A DNA stretch of 64,000 nucleotides from Nodularia spumigena CCY9414 (GTDB lineage Bacteria; Cyanobacteriota; Cyanobacteriia; Cyanobacteriales; Nostocaceae): NCBI RefSeq assembly GCF_000340565.2, contig NZ_CP007203.1, positions 1,147,964 through 1,211,963 of the forward strand, given 5' to 3'. Under the pieces are notes generated by a model. That model did not search any database and was not told where the DNA came from. It saw only the letters and a program-made list of their open reading frames with translations. This document shows positions 1 through 7,656 of the stretch, in pieces; position 1 is the stretch's first letter, and every line of letters begins with the position of its first letter. Position numbers and translations under genes: made by a program.

Positions 1-510
1 TATCTCCGGGTTTTCTAGCTGCTGTAGGTCAAACCTAGCAAGCTCTTGAACTATGTCAGTTATTGGGGCAAAATTACATAATCTTTTAACCCAAGTGTTA
101 ATAGTTAAAACTCTATGGCTTAAAGAAGGTGCTAACCAACCTTGAGGTTTAGTGCGGTTAAGAAATCTAGCTTGACGATAACGAGTATGTCTAGAACGTC
201 TTCCTCGCCTTACTCCTTTTCGAGTTTCTAGGCTTTCTTTAATAGCTAAACCTCTGTGTTGTAATTCCATACCCCAGATGACTTTATTATTTTGAACTAA
301 CGCAAAACCTGTAGTTTTACTCCCTGGATCTATTTTTAATTCAATCGGTTGAGTTGGAACTTCAGATTTAGGTTCTTTCAAAATTATGGTAAATGGAAAT
401 CTTCTAAATACAGCAGCTTTTTGTTGATTTAATAAAAAACGTGCATCTCCTGGATGAATTGGAGTAAGTGGTTTTTTGTTGGTATCAAGAACTAGAACAA
501 AATTAGACAT
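1..510 (-). CDS. iscB: IscB RNA-guided HNH/RuvC endonuclease, copy 1 (3' part beyond window edge)
   Basis: The gene runs off the left edge of the window, so only codons 1 to about 170 are present. The translation matches residues 1-170 of the complete copy at 15582-16859 with no difference that I could see. It contains the N-terminal PLMP-type segment, the RuvC-I strand with Asp61 and the arginine-rich bridge helix (about 95-120). IscB is the ancestor-like relative of Cas9 carried by IS200/IS605-type elements, and it cuts DNA under guidance of an omega RNA encoded just upstream of the gene. The start ATG ends at 510 and is preceded by a leader conserved in both copies. Whether this copy is intact past residue 170 cannot be seen here. 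Confidence 0.88.
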   Translation of the reverse strand, partial: MSNFVLVLDTNKKPLTPIHPGDARFLLNQQKAAVFRRFPFTIILKEPKSEVPTQPIELKIDPGSKTTGFALVQNNKVIWGMELQHRGLAIKESLETRKGVRRGRRSRHTRYRQARFLNRTKPQGWLAPSLSHRVLTINTWVKRLCNFAPITDIVQELARFDLQQLENPEI

Positions 511-721
511 TTAAATTTCACCTTTTCAGGGTAATGTTTGCTTCAACCTTGTTATCTGAGCTTGTTATGCTAAATACACTATCCTTGCGGATTGTTTAAT
601 AAGTAGCAACATGGCAGGGGACTAGCGAATCCCAAGGTGTTATGACCTAGATAACGTTTACTCATGTTTTGAGTGGTTTGGTTCACATAAACTACAGATT
701 ACTCCGTTTATTTATGCTCTC
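511..721 (-). ncRNA. Predicted omega RNA (HEARO-type) leader of iscB copy 1
   Basis: This 211-nt non-coding leader lies directly upstream of iscB and looks identical to 16860-17070. Identity between the two loci stops abruptly at 721/17070, which marks the element's left end. A long-range helix is visible: GTTATCT, read on the minus strand at 655-649, pairs with AGATAAC at 557-551. Known IscB systems encode an omega RNA (Rfam name HEARO) in exactly this position, with the guide at its 5' end taken from DNA just outside the element. The RNA boundaries and fold are inferred from position and conservation. Confidence 0.7.
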
Positions 722-758
722 TTACACAGAAACCATTGAGAAATCAAAAGATACCCAT

Positions 759-807
759 AAAAAACTATCCGCCCTGATTTAGATCGGTTGACCTAATATC
801 AGGGCGG
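759..807 (-). terminator. Intrinsic terminator of the small transcript
   Basis: A 10-bp perfect stem (CCGCCCTGAT at 769-778 with its complement at 798-807) is followed on the minus strand by a short spacer and a T-run (759-764). It ends the small RNA gene just before the iscB copy 1 element. Read-through would enter the predicted omega RNA. Confidence 0.8.
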
Positions 808-899
808 TGTAGCGGGTCTTCAGGTTGCAACCAGACTGCCGGAAGGAACTCCGAACTCTAGCCTAGCTACTTGAGCTAACTTAGTATCACAAGGAAACT

Positions 900-971
900 A
901 AGGCTAACTTTTAGAGAACAGCCCCGGCACACAGCCGGCTAACTGCAACCTGATGACCCATGCTTATACTA
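900..971 (-). CDS. Small ORF, 23 aa, unknown function
   Basis: The start ATG is at about 980-982 on the minus strand and the ORF reads 23 codons (first residues MIESSISMGHQ) to a TAA near 911. The coordinates given are approximate. The start follows AAGGAGGTGAT with 8 nt between GGAGG and ATG, an almost full complement of the 16S rRNA 3' end and far stronger than most ribosome sites in this window. The peptide is short and only mildly hydrophobic, with no clear membrane helix. It lies inside the structured transcript, and codons 8-13 form the strand that switches between two helices. It may be a regulatory leader peptide or a toxin-like peptide. No function is assigned. Confidence 0.35.
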
Positions 972-1087
972 CTTTCTATCATGGGCATCACCTCCTTGTT
1001 GCCTAAGCGGTCTTAGTTTTAAAAGGGCAGAGCATCTCGCTCTGGGTTATTAACCTGCACTCAATATAACACAGAAATTTTAATTGC

Positions 1088-1119
1088 AAAAAAAATAAAC
1101 CCCCGCCTTGTGGCAGGGG
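1088..1119 (-). terminator. Intrinsic terminator of psbD
   Basis: A GC-rich stem at 1101-1119 (CCCCGCC against GGCAGGGG with one bulged base) is followed on the minus strand by a T-rich run at 1088-1099. It lies 32 bp past the psbD stop codon, so psbD is transcribed alone and no psbC follows. Confidence 0.8.
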
Positions 1120-1151
1120 CTGAATAAAAAATGAGGAATGAGATTTGAATC

Positions 1152-2210
1152 TTAGAGAGCGTTACCGCGAGGTAGAACTTCCTCTGGGAAGACAAACTGT
1201 TTGTGGGGTTGGTCTTGAGGAGCCATCCAAGCGCGGATACCTTCGTTCAACAAAATGTTCTTGGTGTAGAAAGTTTCAAACTCTGGGTCTTCTGCTGCCC
1301 GTAATTCTTGGGAAACGAAGTCATAAGCCCGCAGGTTTAGTGCTAAACCAACAATCCCAATTGATGCCATCCATAAGCCAGTTACTGGCACAAATAGCAT
1401 GAAGAAGTGTAACCAACGTTTGTTGGAGAATGCAATCCCGAAAATCTGTGACCAGAAACGGTTTGCTGTCACCATTGAGTAGGTTTCTTCAGCTTGGGTA
1501 GGGTTAAAAGCAGGGAAGGTGTTAGAAGAACCTTCACCGTCTTCAAACAAGGTATTTTCTACTGTGGCTCCGTGAATGGCACACAACAGCGCACCACCTA
1601 GAACACCTGCTACACCCATCATGTGGAAGGGGTTAAGTGTCCAGTTGTGGAAACCTTGGAGGAATAGTAGGAAACGGAAAATTGCAGCTACACCAAAGCT
1701 AGGGCCAAAGAACCAGCTAGACTGTCCCAAGGGGTACATCAGAAATACGCTGACGAATACCGCAATGGGGGCAGAGAAGGCGAGAGCGTTGTATGGACGG
1801 ATGCCTACAAGACGGGCAATTTCAAATTGGCGCAACATGAAGCCAATCAATGCAAAGGCTCCGTGTAGGGCTACGAATGGCCACAAGCCACCCAATTGGA
1901 ACCAACGGGTGAGGTTGCCTTGAGCTTCGGGTCCCCACAACAATAGTAGGGAGTGTCCTAAGCTGTCTGGTGGGGAGGAAACTGCAACTGTTAAGAAGTT
2001 AGCTCCTTCCAGGTAAGATGATGCTAATCCGTGGGAGTACCAGGATGTGACGAATGTTGTACCGGTGAGCCAACCGCCTAGTGCTAGGTAAGCGCAGGGA
2101 AATAATAATATCCCTGACCAGCCTACGAATACAAAGCGATCGCGCTTTAACCAGTCGTCTAATACGTCAAACCACCCTCTACTAGGGGCGCGTCCAACTG
2201 CGATGGTCAT
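1152..2210 (-). CDS. psbD: Photosystem II reaction centre protein D2
   Basis: The 352-aa product has the full length of D2. D2 binds half of the P680 chlorophyll pair, pheophytin, plastoquinone QA and the non-haem iron in the thylakoid membrane. Key residues are present: Tyr159 (tyrosine D), His188 (its partner), His196 (chlorophyll ligand), His213 and His268 (iron ligands), and His116 (peripheral chlorophyll). The conserved end [10 protein letters not shown] is intact. In most cyanobacteria one psbD overlaps psbC. Here psbC is absent and a terminator follows, so this is a solo copy like the second psbD of many species. Small oddities are Gly for Ala in the FFGPSFG segment and Pro for Arg in NTFPAF, within a lumenal or stromal loop that is one residue longer than in several D2 sequences I remember. 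The start has a GGAG-type ribosome site. Confidence 0.97.
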   Translation of the reverse strand: MTIAVGRAPSRGWFDVLDDWLKRDRFVFVGWSGILLFPCAYLALGGWLTGTTFVTSWYSHGLASSYLEGANFLTVAVSSPPDSLGHSLLLLWGPEAQGNLTRWFQLGGLWPFVALHGAFALIGFMLRQFEIARLVGIRPYNALAFSAPIAVFVSVFLMYPLGQSSWFFGPSFGVAAIFRFLLFLQGFHNWTLNPFHMMGVAGVLGGALLCAIHGATVENTLFEDGEGSSNTFPAFNPTQAEETYSMVTANRFWSQIFGIAFSNKRWLHFFMLFVPVTGLWMASIGIVGLALNLRAYDFVSQELRAAEDPEFETFYTKNILLNEGIRAWMAPQDQPHKQFVFPEEVLPRGNAL

Positions 2211-2561
2211 GAGAAGGAATCTCCAAATTGTTTATAAGTACAGGTCTGTTTATAGATAAACCTTTTACAGCTATCTGTATGCAGACAGTTTACCAGATTG
2301 TCAATCTAGTTTACAAATTTTTACTGACTCTCATAATTATAAACACATATTGTTAATTTTTCCACTAAATTCTTGATTTAGTCATTAGTCATTAGTCATT
2401 GGTCATTGGGAAGTTACCGTCTTCTCCCCCCTGCACCCTGCACCCTGCTCCCCTGCCTCTTCTCCCCCCTGCACCCTGCACCCTGCTCCCCTGCCTCTTC
2501 TCCCCACTCCCCACTCCCTAACGTTAAAATGAGTTCTACAGTTCTGTTTGACTAATCCTAA
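2211..2561. repeat. psbD upstream region with heptamer and C-rich tandem repeats
   Basis: About 180 bp next to psbD is AT-rich and should hold its promoter and leader, though I could not fix a -10 or -35 box. Next come heptamer repeats of the TCATTAG/TCATTGG type (2378-2410). A C-rich minisatellite follows at about 2420-2510, in which a segment of roughly 40 bp with CTGCACC, CTGCTCC and CCTCTTCTCC modules occurs twice. Similar G-rich versions appear at 48040-48075 and 55503-55545. Confidence 0.7.
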
Positions 2562-2835
2562 ATGTTTACCATTGACTTAAGTATCAAAAATACTGCTTTT
2601 CCCGTATCAGTACAACGTAAGACAGCAGAGGATGCTGAAGCGATTTATCAGCTAATTTTGGCAGCTATGCGCTCTGGGAACCCTGACATCGTGGAACTTA
2701 AGTGTGAGGGTAAGACAGAAAAGAAAGTTGCTGTCCGTTCTAGCGAAATTTCTGGAGTACAGATTGTTCAAAAAAGATGGTGCAACTACTAGTGGCGGTA
2801 GACCACCAGGCTTTTTTGCAGTCACAGCTGAATAA
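2562..2835 (+). CDS. UPF0367 family protein, interrupted by a one-base frameshift
   Basis: The annotated frame gives 76 aa, with the start MFTIDLSIK and the motif SGNPDIVELKCEGKTEKK typical of the cyanobacterial UPF0367 family, function unknown. That frame ends at 2792 with an atypical tail. If one A is removed from the six-A run at 2770-2775, the frame continues to a TAA at 2833-2835 and gives the family-like ending DGATTSGGRPPGFFAVTAE. The gene is therefore either frameshifted by an inserted A, a sequencing error, or read by slippage on the A-run. It lies 13 bp before the ABC ATPase gene on the same strand and is probably co-transcribed with it. Confidence 0.8.
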
Positions 2836-2848
2836 GTAAGGTATAAAA

Positions 2849-3526
2849 ATGTCAGAAGTTGGCATTGAGGTCAAGGATTTAGAATTTAGTTGGCCTAGTG
2901 GGGCGAAGGCAATCCAATCTTGCTCTCTGGAAGTACCTGTGGGTGAATTTTGGATGCTTTTGGGTACAAATGGCAGTGGTAAATCTACATTACTCCGATT
3001 ACTGGCCGGGCTATTAGCTCCTCAGTCCGGTGAAATTAAGGTTTTAGAACCCGTTGGTTTCGTCTTTCAAAATCCTGATCATCAACTGGTGATGCCAACT
3101 GTTGGTGCTGACGTGGCTTTTGGTCTGGTGGATGAAAAGTTACCGCCTGCTACGGTGAGGACAAGGGTGGAGGAGGCTTTAGGTTCGGTGAATTTGTCTA
3201 CCTTGCAATTACGCCCAATCTATGCTTTAAGTGGGGGACAAAAACAACGTGTGGCGATCGCAGGTGCGATCGCTCGGCGTTGCGAAATCTTATTATTAGA
3301 TGAACCCACAGCTTTACTCGATCCAGATAGCCAATTGGACTTAGTGGCTGGTGTCCGTCGCCTTGTCAAAAGTCGGGGGATTACAGCCCTATGGGTAACT
3401 CATCGCCTAGACGAGTTGAATTACTGTGACGGCGCTTTCTTACTAGAAAAAGGCTGTTTGATAGATAAGGGTGAGCCTCAACGTCTTAAACAACGTTTGA
3501 TGACAATGGATGATCAAGCTTCTTAA
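2849..3526 (+). CDS. Energy-coupling-factor type ABC transporter ATPase (CbiO/EcfA-like)
   Basis: The 225-aa soluble ATPase has a Walker A motif (GTNGSGKST, about residue 38-46), a Q-loop in FQNPDHQ, the signature ALSGGQKQR, a Walker B LLLDEPT and the H-loop VTHR. The FQNPDHQ Q-loop is characteristic of ECF-type importers for vitamins and metal ions (CbiO/EcfA/BioM). No membrane partner (EcfT or S component) is next to it, so the substrate is unknown. ECF ATPases of cyanobacteria are often unlinked to their membrane subunits. It probably forms an operon with the UPF0367 gene. Confidence 0.9.
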   Translation: MSEVGIEVKDLEFSWPSGAKAIQSCSLEVPVGEFWMLLGTNGSGKSTLLRLLAGLLAPQSGEIKVLEPVGFVFQNPDHQLVMPTVGADVAFGLVDEKLPPATVRTRVEEALGSVNLSTLQLRPIYALSGGQKQRVAIAGAIARRCEILLLDEPTALLDPDSQLDLVAGVRRLVKSRGITALWVTHRLDELNYCDGAFLLEKGCLIDKGEPQRLKQRLMTMDDQAS

Positions 3527-3573
3527 ACAGCCATTTTCTACCATCCCTTTTTTTGAATAATTACTAACAATTG

Positions 3574-3600
3574 GGACGCGCCTTGATCGGGCGCGTTTCT
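3574..3600 (+). terminator. Terminator after the ECF ATPase gene
   Basis: A 7-bp GC-rich stem (ACGCGCC at 3576-3582 with GGCGCGT at 3590-3596) is followed by TTTCT. The T-run is short, so this is only a probable intrinsic terminator. Confidence 0.55.
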
Positions 3601-3741
3601 ATTAGGGCAAGGTTTTTCCAGTCAAATTGGGGAATCTGATCGGATTTTTTACTGATTTGTAACATAGAGTTACAGACAATACTTCAATTACTATGAAAAT
3701 GAATGAATTTTGTTAACTCTAGATAACTGTGATTAAAAACC

Positions 3742-4293
3742 ATGCCTCGTTCATTACTCCAAGCTGTCTTGTTAGTAGACGGCTACAATATAATTGGCGC
3801 TTGGCCTTGCCTGAAGAAAACCCGTGATCATGCAGGATTAGAGGCAGCACGCTGGGAACTGGTGGAAGCTATGACTAACTACAGTTCTTTTCAAGGTTAT
3901 GAGACTCAAATAGTTTTTGATGCCCAATATCATCAAGCTTCTAGCAATCAAGAAATTATTACAGAACTTTTATCAGTTCATTACACTGATTTTGGGCAAA
4001 CGGCAGATACCTATATTGAAAAGTCCTGTGCATCTCTGCGCTATAAAATAGCCCAATCTCTGATTCATCGCGTGATTGTGGCTACCTCAGACCGCGCACA
4101 GCAGTTGATGGTTCAGGGGTATGGTGCTGAATGGTTGTCGGCACAGCAACTGTGTGGTGAGGTAGAAACTACAATTTGTCGGATGCGACATAAATATCAA
4201 CAGCGCAAACAATCCAAAAGTAGGTTCTTAGCCAACTCTATTGATGCTAAGGCCCGGCAGCGACTGGCTGAATTACGCATGGGGTTACAGTAG
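3742..4293 (+). CDS. YacP/Rae1-like NYN domain ribonuclease
   Basis: The 183-aa protein begins with the NYN/PIN-like nuclease pattern LLVDGYNIIGAWP, where Asp and Asn form part of the acidic active site. It also carries ADTYIEK and VATSDRAQQ, the other conserved acidic strands of the YacP (DUF901) family. Bacillus Rae1 of this family is a ribosome-associated endoribonuclease that cleaves translated mRNA, and homologues are found in plastids and cyanobacteria. The C-terminal 30 residues are basic, which fits RNA binding. The gene stands alone between a terminator and tRNA-Asn. The exact substrate here is unknown. Confidence 0.88.
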   Translation: MPRSLLQAVLLVDGYNIIGAWPCLKKTRDHAGLEAARWELVEAMTNYSSFQGYETQIVFDAQYHQASSNQEIITELLSVHYTDFGQTADTYIEKSCASLRYKIAQSLIHRVIVATSDRAQQLMVQGYGAEWLSAQQLCGEVETTICRMRHKYQQRKQSKSRFLANSIDAKARQRLAELRMGLQ

Positions 4294-4436
4294 ATATTAA
4301 AATATAAAAGCCTGAAACCAGCCGCCAGAGGGCGTTTTGGCTATAGTGTTATGGGAATTCAACATTGGCAAAAAAAAGTTTGAAAAAAGACTTGCCAAAT
4401 CTTATATTTAGTCTTAAGATGTTTAATTGTAAGCGT

Positions 4437-4508
<72 letters not shown>

Positions 4509-4529
4509 TTTAATTAAATCATCTGAAGA

Positions 4530-4573
4530 AGTCTGAAGCATGGAGGACAAAGAACCCAGCTTCAGACTTTTTC
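4530..4573 (+). terminator. Terminator of tRNA-Asn
   Basis: A perfect 10-bp stem (AGTCTGAAGC at 4530-4539 with GCTTCAGACT at 4559-4568) is followed by TTTTTCC. It lies 21 bp after the tRNA. Confidence 0.88.
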
Positions 4574-4840
4574 CTTTGATGCTTTTGTGATGAGCGATCG
4601 CTTGGTTCTAAGCTGTTCAATATTTGACTGGCATAACATCAACATGGGGGGAACCAGATGCCCACCCCACAAGAGTTTCATCTAATTTAAATCTGCAAAC
4701 TAGATGTTTTTCAGATGATCTGGAAGATTTTGCACTTTCGGCACAACACTAAACACCAGATAACAGAAGCATAATTGCGTATAATGTTATGCTTTTAAGC
4801 GATCGCACTTAAATTATTAAAATTAGGGTATAGCTTTTAT
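4574..4840. other. Spacer between tRNA-Asn and the broken ATPase gene
   Basis: This stretch holds HIP1-like GCGATCGC sites and AT-rich sequence just before 4841 that may be the old promoter of the broken gene. I see no gene or RNA here. Confidence 0.5.
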
Positions 4841-6239
4841 ATGACCTCTGGGGCATTACCTGCGAATCCTTTTGTAGCTGCGGGGATGATTGAAGACCCC
4901 AGGCTGTTTGTCGGTCGTAAAGATGAGCAAGTCCTAAGTTGACAATTTCATAGACAAAACTATACTTATATTGACAAAAATCAATATATATTTTAGGAAA
5001 AAATCAACTACTTGATATATAATACGGTGATATCAAGTATTGAATTGAGACTATTGCCGACGCGAAAACCAAGCAATGATGGTGGTAGTCTTTTTCAGAA
5101 ACTTAATTGGAACACAATCGCGTCTGGCTAAGGCGTGAAAGTCTACTGAGGGATAACTGCTCCCATGCTCCCGTTGAAGTAGAAAGTAAAGTCTAGTTTT
5201 GTCTAGGTTTTATATAGCAGTTACACGCGATCGCATCTCGAATGAGTGGAGTCCAGCCGATAAGTATTAATATTGTTGGTGACAAGCGAATTGGTAAATC
5301 TTCGTTGCTGTATCACTACTTTTTGACTTGGGAACAGCGAGTACCAAACCCCAGCCGTTATGTCGTCATTTACCTCTCCCTACAATCTGCTGTATGTCAG
5401 GGAGAGGTAAATTTTTATTTAGCAGTGGCGCGGGAATTGTTGAAATTTTCCACTGTGGCGACAAATTCAGCTTTAAGCGACCCTTACCTCAAATCAAAGC
5501 CAGCAAATTAGCTGAAGATCCATTTCCAGCGCTGCAAACTTGGCTCACAGAAATAGAAGGCAAATATTCCAATAAGCAATTTCTTCTCTGTTTTGATGAA
5601 TATGAGCGATTGAGTGAGGTGGTGAAAGAAACAAATAGCCGTGCGCCTCTCAATTTTATTCGTAACCTGCTGCAACACCAAAAAAAATGGATTTTGCTGT
5701 TCAGTGGTTCCCACCAGCTATCTGAACTTGATAATTATTGGAGTGATTATTTAATTAACACCCGCGCCTTGCAGATGAGTTTTTTGCAAGAATCAGAAGC
5801 TCGTGAGTTGATTCTACAGCCTGTGGAAGACTTCCCCAACATATATGAAGCAACTGCTGTAAATGAAATTATTGAACTTACTCACTGTCAACCTTATCTC
5901 GTCCAGTTGGTATGTTACGAGTTGGTGGAGTTACTCAACCAAGATATTAGGAGAAATCAGCGACAAGCAGATACAGCCCAAGCCACTGCACAGGATGTAC
6001 AAACAATTATTCCCACAGTGCTTGAGCGAGGTGATCAGTATTTCCGCGAATTATGGACAAGTTTAGCAGATAGTGACCGCAATTTACTGCGGCGGGTAAT
6101 TCAAGGCGAAACTCCCACACAGCAAGATAAAGGAGTTGTGCGAAAACTTGCACGCAAAGAAATTTTGACTCAAGAAGGCAATGCCTTTCAAGTCCCTTTG
6201 GTGCAAAGATTTGTAGAACAGTTGCTAGAAGATGAGTGA
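4841..6239 (+). pseudogene. AAA/NTPase-like gene split by an IS-type insertion and a frameshift
   Basis: The 5' part from the ATG at 4841 reads to FVGRKDEQ and then enters foreign DNA. The reading resumes as AIASRMSGVQPISINIVG at 5227 onward, followed by a Walker A motif (GDKRIGKSSL). A frameshift near 5480-5510 moves the rest into another frame, which runs to 6239 and contains the Walker-B-like LLCFDEYERL and the sensor segment FSGSHQLSELDNYW. The whole resembles AAA_14/AAA_16-type ATPases with a VGR box that are common in filamentous cyanobacteria. With an insertion and a frameshift it should be non-functional, although the downstream parts remain open. Confidence 0.8.
4929..5226 (+). mobile_element. 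Small non-autonomous IS200/IS605-type (TnpB-derived) element
   Basis: About 298 bp separate the codons of FVGRKDEQ from AIASR in the host gene, so this block is an insertion. The exact ends are uncertain by a few bases. It carries an AT-rich left part with a perfect 9-bp inverted repeat (ACTTGATAT with ATATCAAGT, 5010-5040). A terminator-like hairpin lies at 5049-5095. The right part (5116-5206) translates to the relic DNCSHAPVEVESK and ends in a CTAG hairpin, and the same relic occurs at 45547-45638. I read it as the remnant 3' end of a tnpB-like gene, but I have not aligned it. No transposase is encoded, so mobility would depend on a protein supplied in trans. Confidence 0.65.
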
Positions 6240-6388
6240 TTCTCATCTTCATAAGTAGGTAGTCACAAATAAACCTAACTATGTAACAAAATGTAAAATC
6301 CTCAAATCCCTTGAGATTGCTTCACTCCGTTCGCAATGACATAACTTGAAATTTTCCCGCATACTTACTTAGCTGGCTCAACCTGAGT

Positions 6389-7234
6389 TTAAGTATGAAA
6401 TATGACGCTTGCTAGCGGTAGAAATGCTAGGAGAAAACTATGCCAAGATAGAGAGTTGATTTCTGCTGTGGGTGCTGGTGGTGCTAATAAAGCTTCTATT
6501 CTCTGTTCTAAACGCTCGCTTCCACTAGCCCCTAAAGCTGCACAGCAAATTTCTGATGATACACTGCTACTGCTGTTACTCACCACCATCAGCAATGACT
6601 CTGCTAATAGCAAAGGATCTATCTGTGAAGCTGCGTAACTATCCGCCCGTAATTCCCGCAAAGCTAAGAGTTCCTCCCACAAAGCATCTGTATTGGGTAG
6701 CCAACTGGTACAAGCACGTACCCAACCCAGCCAGAAAAACCAAAATGTGTCCCGGTAATGGTAGTGTCCTTGTTCATGCGCTAAAACACTATCTACATGG
6801 GCAGGAGACAGGGTTTGCAGCAATCCTTGACTAACTACTAATTCTGGATGCCAAAAGCCTATTTGACCCGCAAAGGGCGCGTCTGTGTTCAGTAATCTAA
6901 CTTGTCTACCCTGAATATTTACTAGGGGAGATTTACGGGCAGATTCTACAGATTGGCAACCTTGGAAGGCTAAAACCATGCACAAAATGGCGAAAAAGCC
7001 TAAAAGAATTAACGCTAGTTCATAACTCCACCAGCCAGTGTGTATTCCGCCCATTTTGCCTTGCGGCCCCATGAATAACACTGCGATCGCCGTCATAAAA
7101 ATTAATAATGGGGGGAAGAGAAATAAAAACAGCGATCGCCGCCACCGGATATCCCAATTTCCTTGGAGATGATTCCCAGAGTGTCTTAAACTCCAAGCAA
7201 CTGTGATAGCAGTCAAAATCATCATCAAATGCAT
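6389..7234 (-). CDS. M56 (BlaR1/MecR1-like) membrane zinc metallopeptidase
   Basis: The 281-aa protein has membrane segments near residues 32-55 and 70-92. The gluzincin motif HEQGH in VLAHEQGHYHYRD (about 155) follows, then the third ligand region ELRADSYA. A hydrophobic segment lies at the C-terminus. M56 proteases of the BlaR1 type relay a cell-envelope signal by destroying a partner BlaI-type repressor. This copy lacks a penicillin-binding sensor domain, as is usual for cyanobacterial and actinobacterial M56 proteins. It follows the BlaI gene by 2 bp on the same strand, so the two surely act together. The inducing signal is unknown. Confidence 0.9.
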   Translation of the reverse strand: MHLMMILTAITVAWSLRHSGNHLQGNWDIRWRRSLFLFLFPPLLIFMTAIAVLFMGPQGKMGGIHTGWWSYELALILLGFFAILCMVLAFQGCQSVESARKSPLVNIQGRQVRLLNTDAPFAGQIGFWHPELVVSQGLLQTLSPAHVDSVLAHEQGHYHYRDTFWFFWLGWVRACTSWLPNTDALWEELLALRELRADSYAASQIDPLLLAESLLMVVSNSSSSVSSEICCAALGASGSERLEQRIEALLAPPAPTAEINSLSWHSFLLAFLPLASVIFHT

Positions 7235-7236
7235 GA

Positions 7237-7656
7237 TTATTGTCCCTCCCTGGCTTGGCGTGCGGCTTGAATGCGTTGAGCGATCGCTTCTAGTTGGTCA
7301 CTGGCGGCTGCATCTAGACTATCAGCAAAGGCGGCGATCACATCAGGATTACCCACGGCGAGAAATTTCTGTAACTGGTCATGCGCCTTAATTACCTGTG
7401 CTTGCTGCTTTGTCAGCTTTGGTAGCCAATAAAATGCCCGTCCTTGTTTGTTACAAGCTAACCAACCTTTATCAGTGAGACGACGTAAAACTGTAGTTAC
7501 AGAAGTATAAGCTAATTCTCGGTTAGGGTCAGAGAGAATGCGATCGTGTACATCTTTGACTGTAGCTGAACCCAGTTCCCAGATAATATTCAAAATTTCT
7601 GCTTCCAAGGGGCCTACAGACATTTGTTTCGGGCGGTAGTCGGGTAAAGGTGCCAT
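7237..7656 (-). CDS. BlaI/MecI/CopY family transcriptional repressor
   Basis: The 139-aa protein shows the family winged helix: GPLEAEILNIIWELGSATVKDV, then AYTSVTTVLRRLTDKGW as the recognition helix and wing. The C-terminal half is helical and should dimerise. Repressors of this family bind near-palindromic TACA/TGTA sites and are cleaved by their M56 partner, which is the next gene. Autoregulation of the pair is likely. The region upstream has a loose TGTAACGAATTGTA match at about 7666-7679 that could be an operator, but it is not convincing. Confidence 0.92.
   Translation of the reverse strand: MAPLPDYRPKQMSVGPLEAEILNIIWELGSATVKDVHDRILSDPNRELAYTSVTTVLRRLTDKGWLACNKQGRAFYWLPKLTKQQAQVIKAHDQLQKFLAVGNPDVIAAFADSLDAAASDQLEAIAQRIQAARQAREGQ

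Larger units (their letters stand above)
1..721 (-). repeat. Direct repeat shared with 16350-17070 (iscB element left part)
   Basis: Position 1 corresponds to 16350 and position 721 to 17070. I saw no mismatch over these 721 bp when reading the two copies side by side. The outer flanks are unrelated (a terminator region here, a heptamer-repeat region at the other copy). This indicates recent transposition or duplication of one iscB element. Confidence 0.93.
759..1056 (-). ncRNA. Structured small transcript with a 23-codon ORF, unknown family
   Basis: Read on the minus strand, this region has a possible promoter (TTGCAA at 1089-1084 and TATATT at 1068-1063, with a short 15-nt spacer). Three small hairpins, a near-perfect Shine-Dalgarno sequence, a short ORF and a strong terminator follow. 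The segment at 962-952 can pair with 989-980, which would bury the ORF start codon. Most of the same segment, as part of 959-944, can instead form a 16-bp helix with one mismatch with 829-814. Further hairpins fill the middle. This resembles attenuators or type I toxin mRNAs in which alternative folds control translation. I do not recognise the family, and tmRNA, RNase P, 6S RNA and glutamine or cobalamin riboswitch signatures are absent. The transcript ends are estimates. Confidence 0.5.

Noticed and set aside
721-1080. tmRNA, RNase P RNA, 6S RNA or a known riboswitch at the small structured transcript
   Set aside because: The hallmark sequences (tmRNA start and tag codons, P RNA cores, B12 box, glnA-type core) are absent and the layout with a strong ribosome site does not fit.
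1152-2210. A far-red or strongly divergent D2 isoform
   Set aside because: Segments such as GNLTRWFQ and SSPPDS first looked unusual but resemble D2 of other cyanobacteria. Only a few residues remain odd.
2420-2510. A regulatory array upstream of psbD
   Set aside because: The same C-rich or G-rich minisatellite occurs at unrelated loci (48040, 55510), so it is a dispersed repeat rather than a psbD control element.
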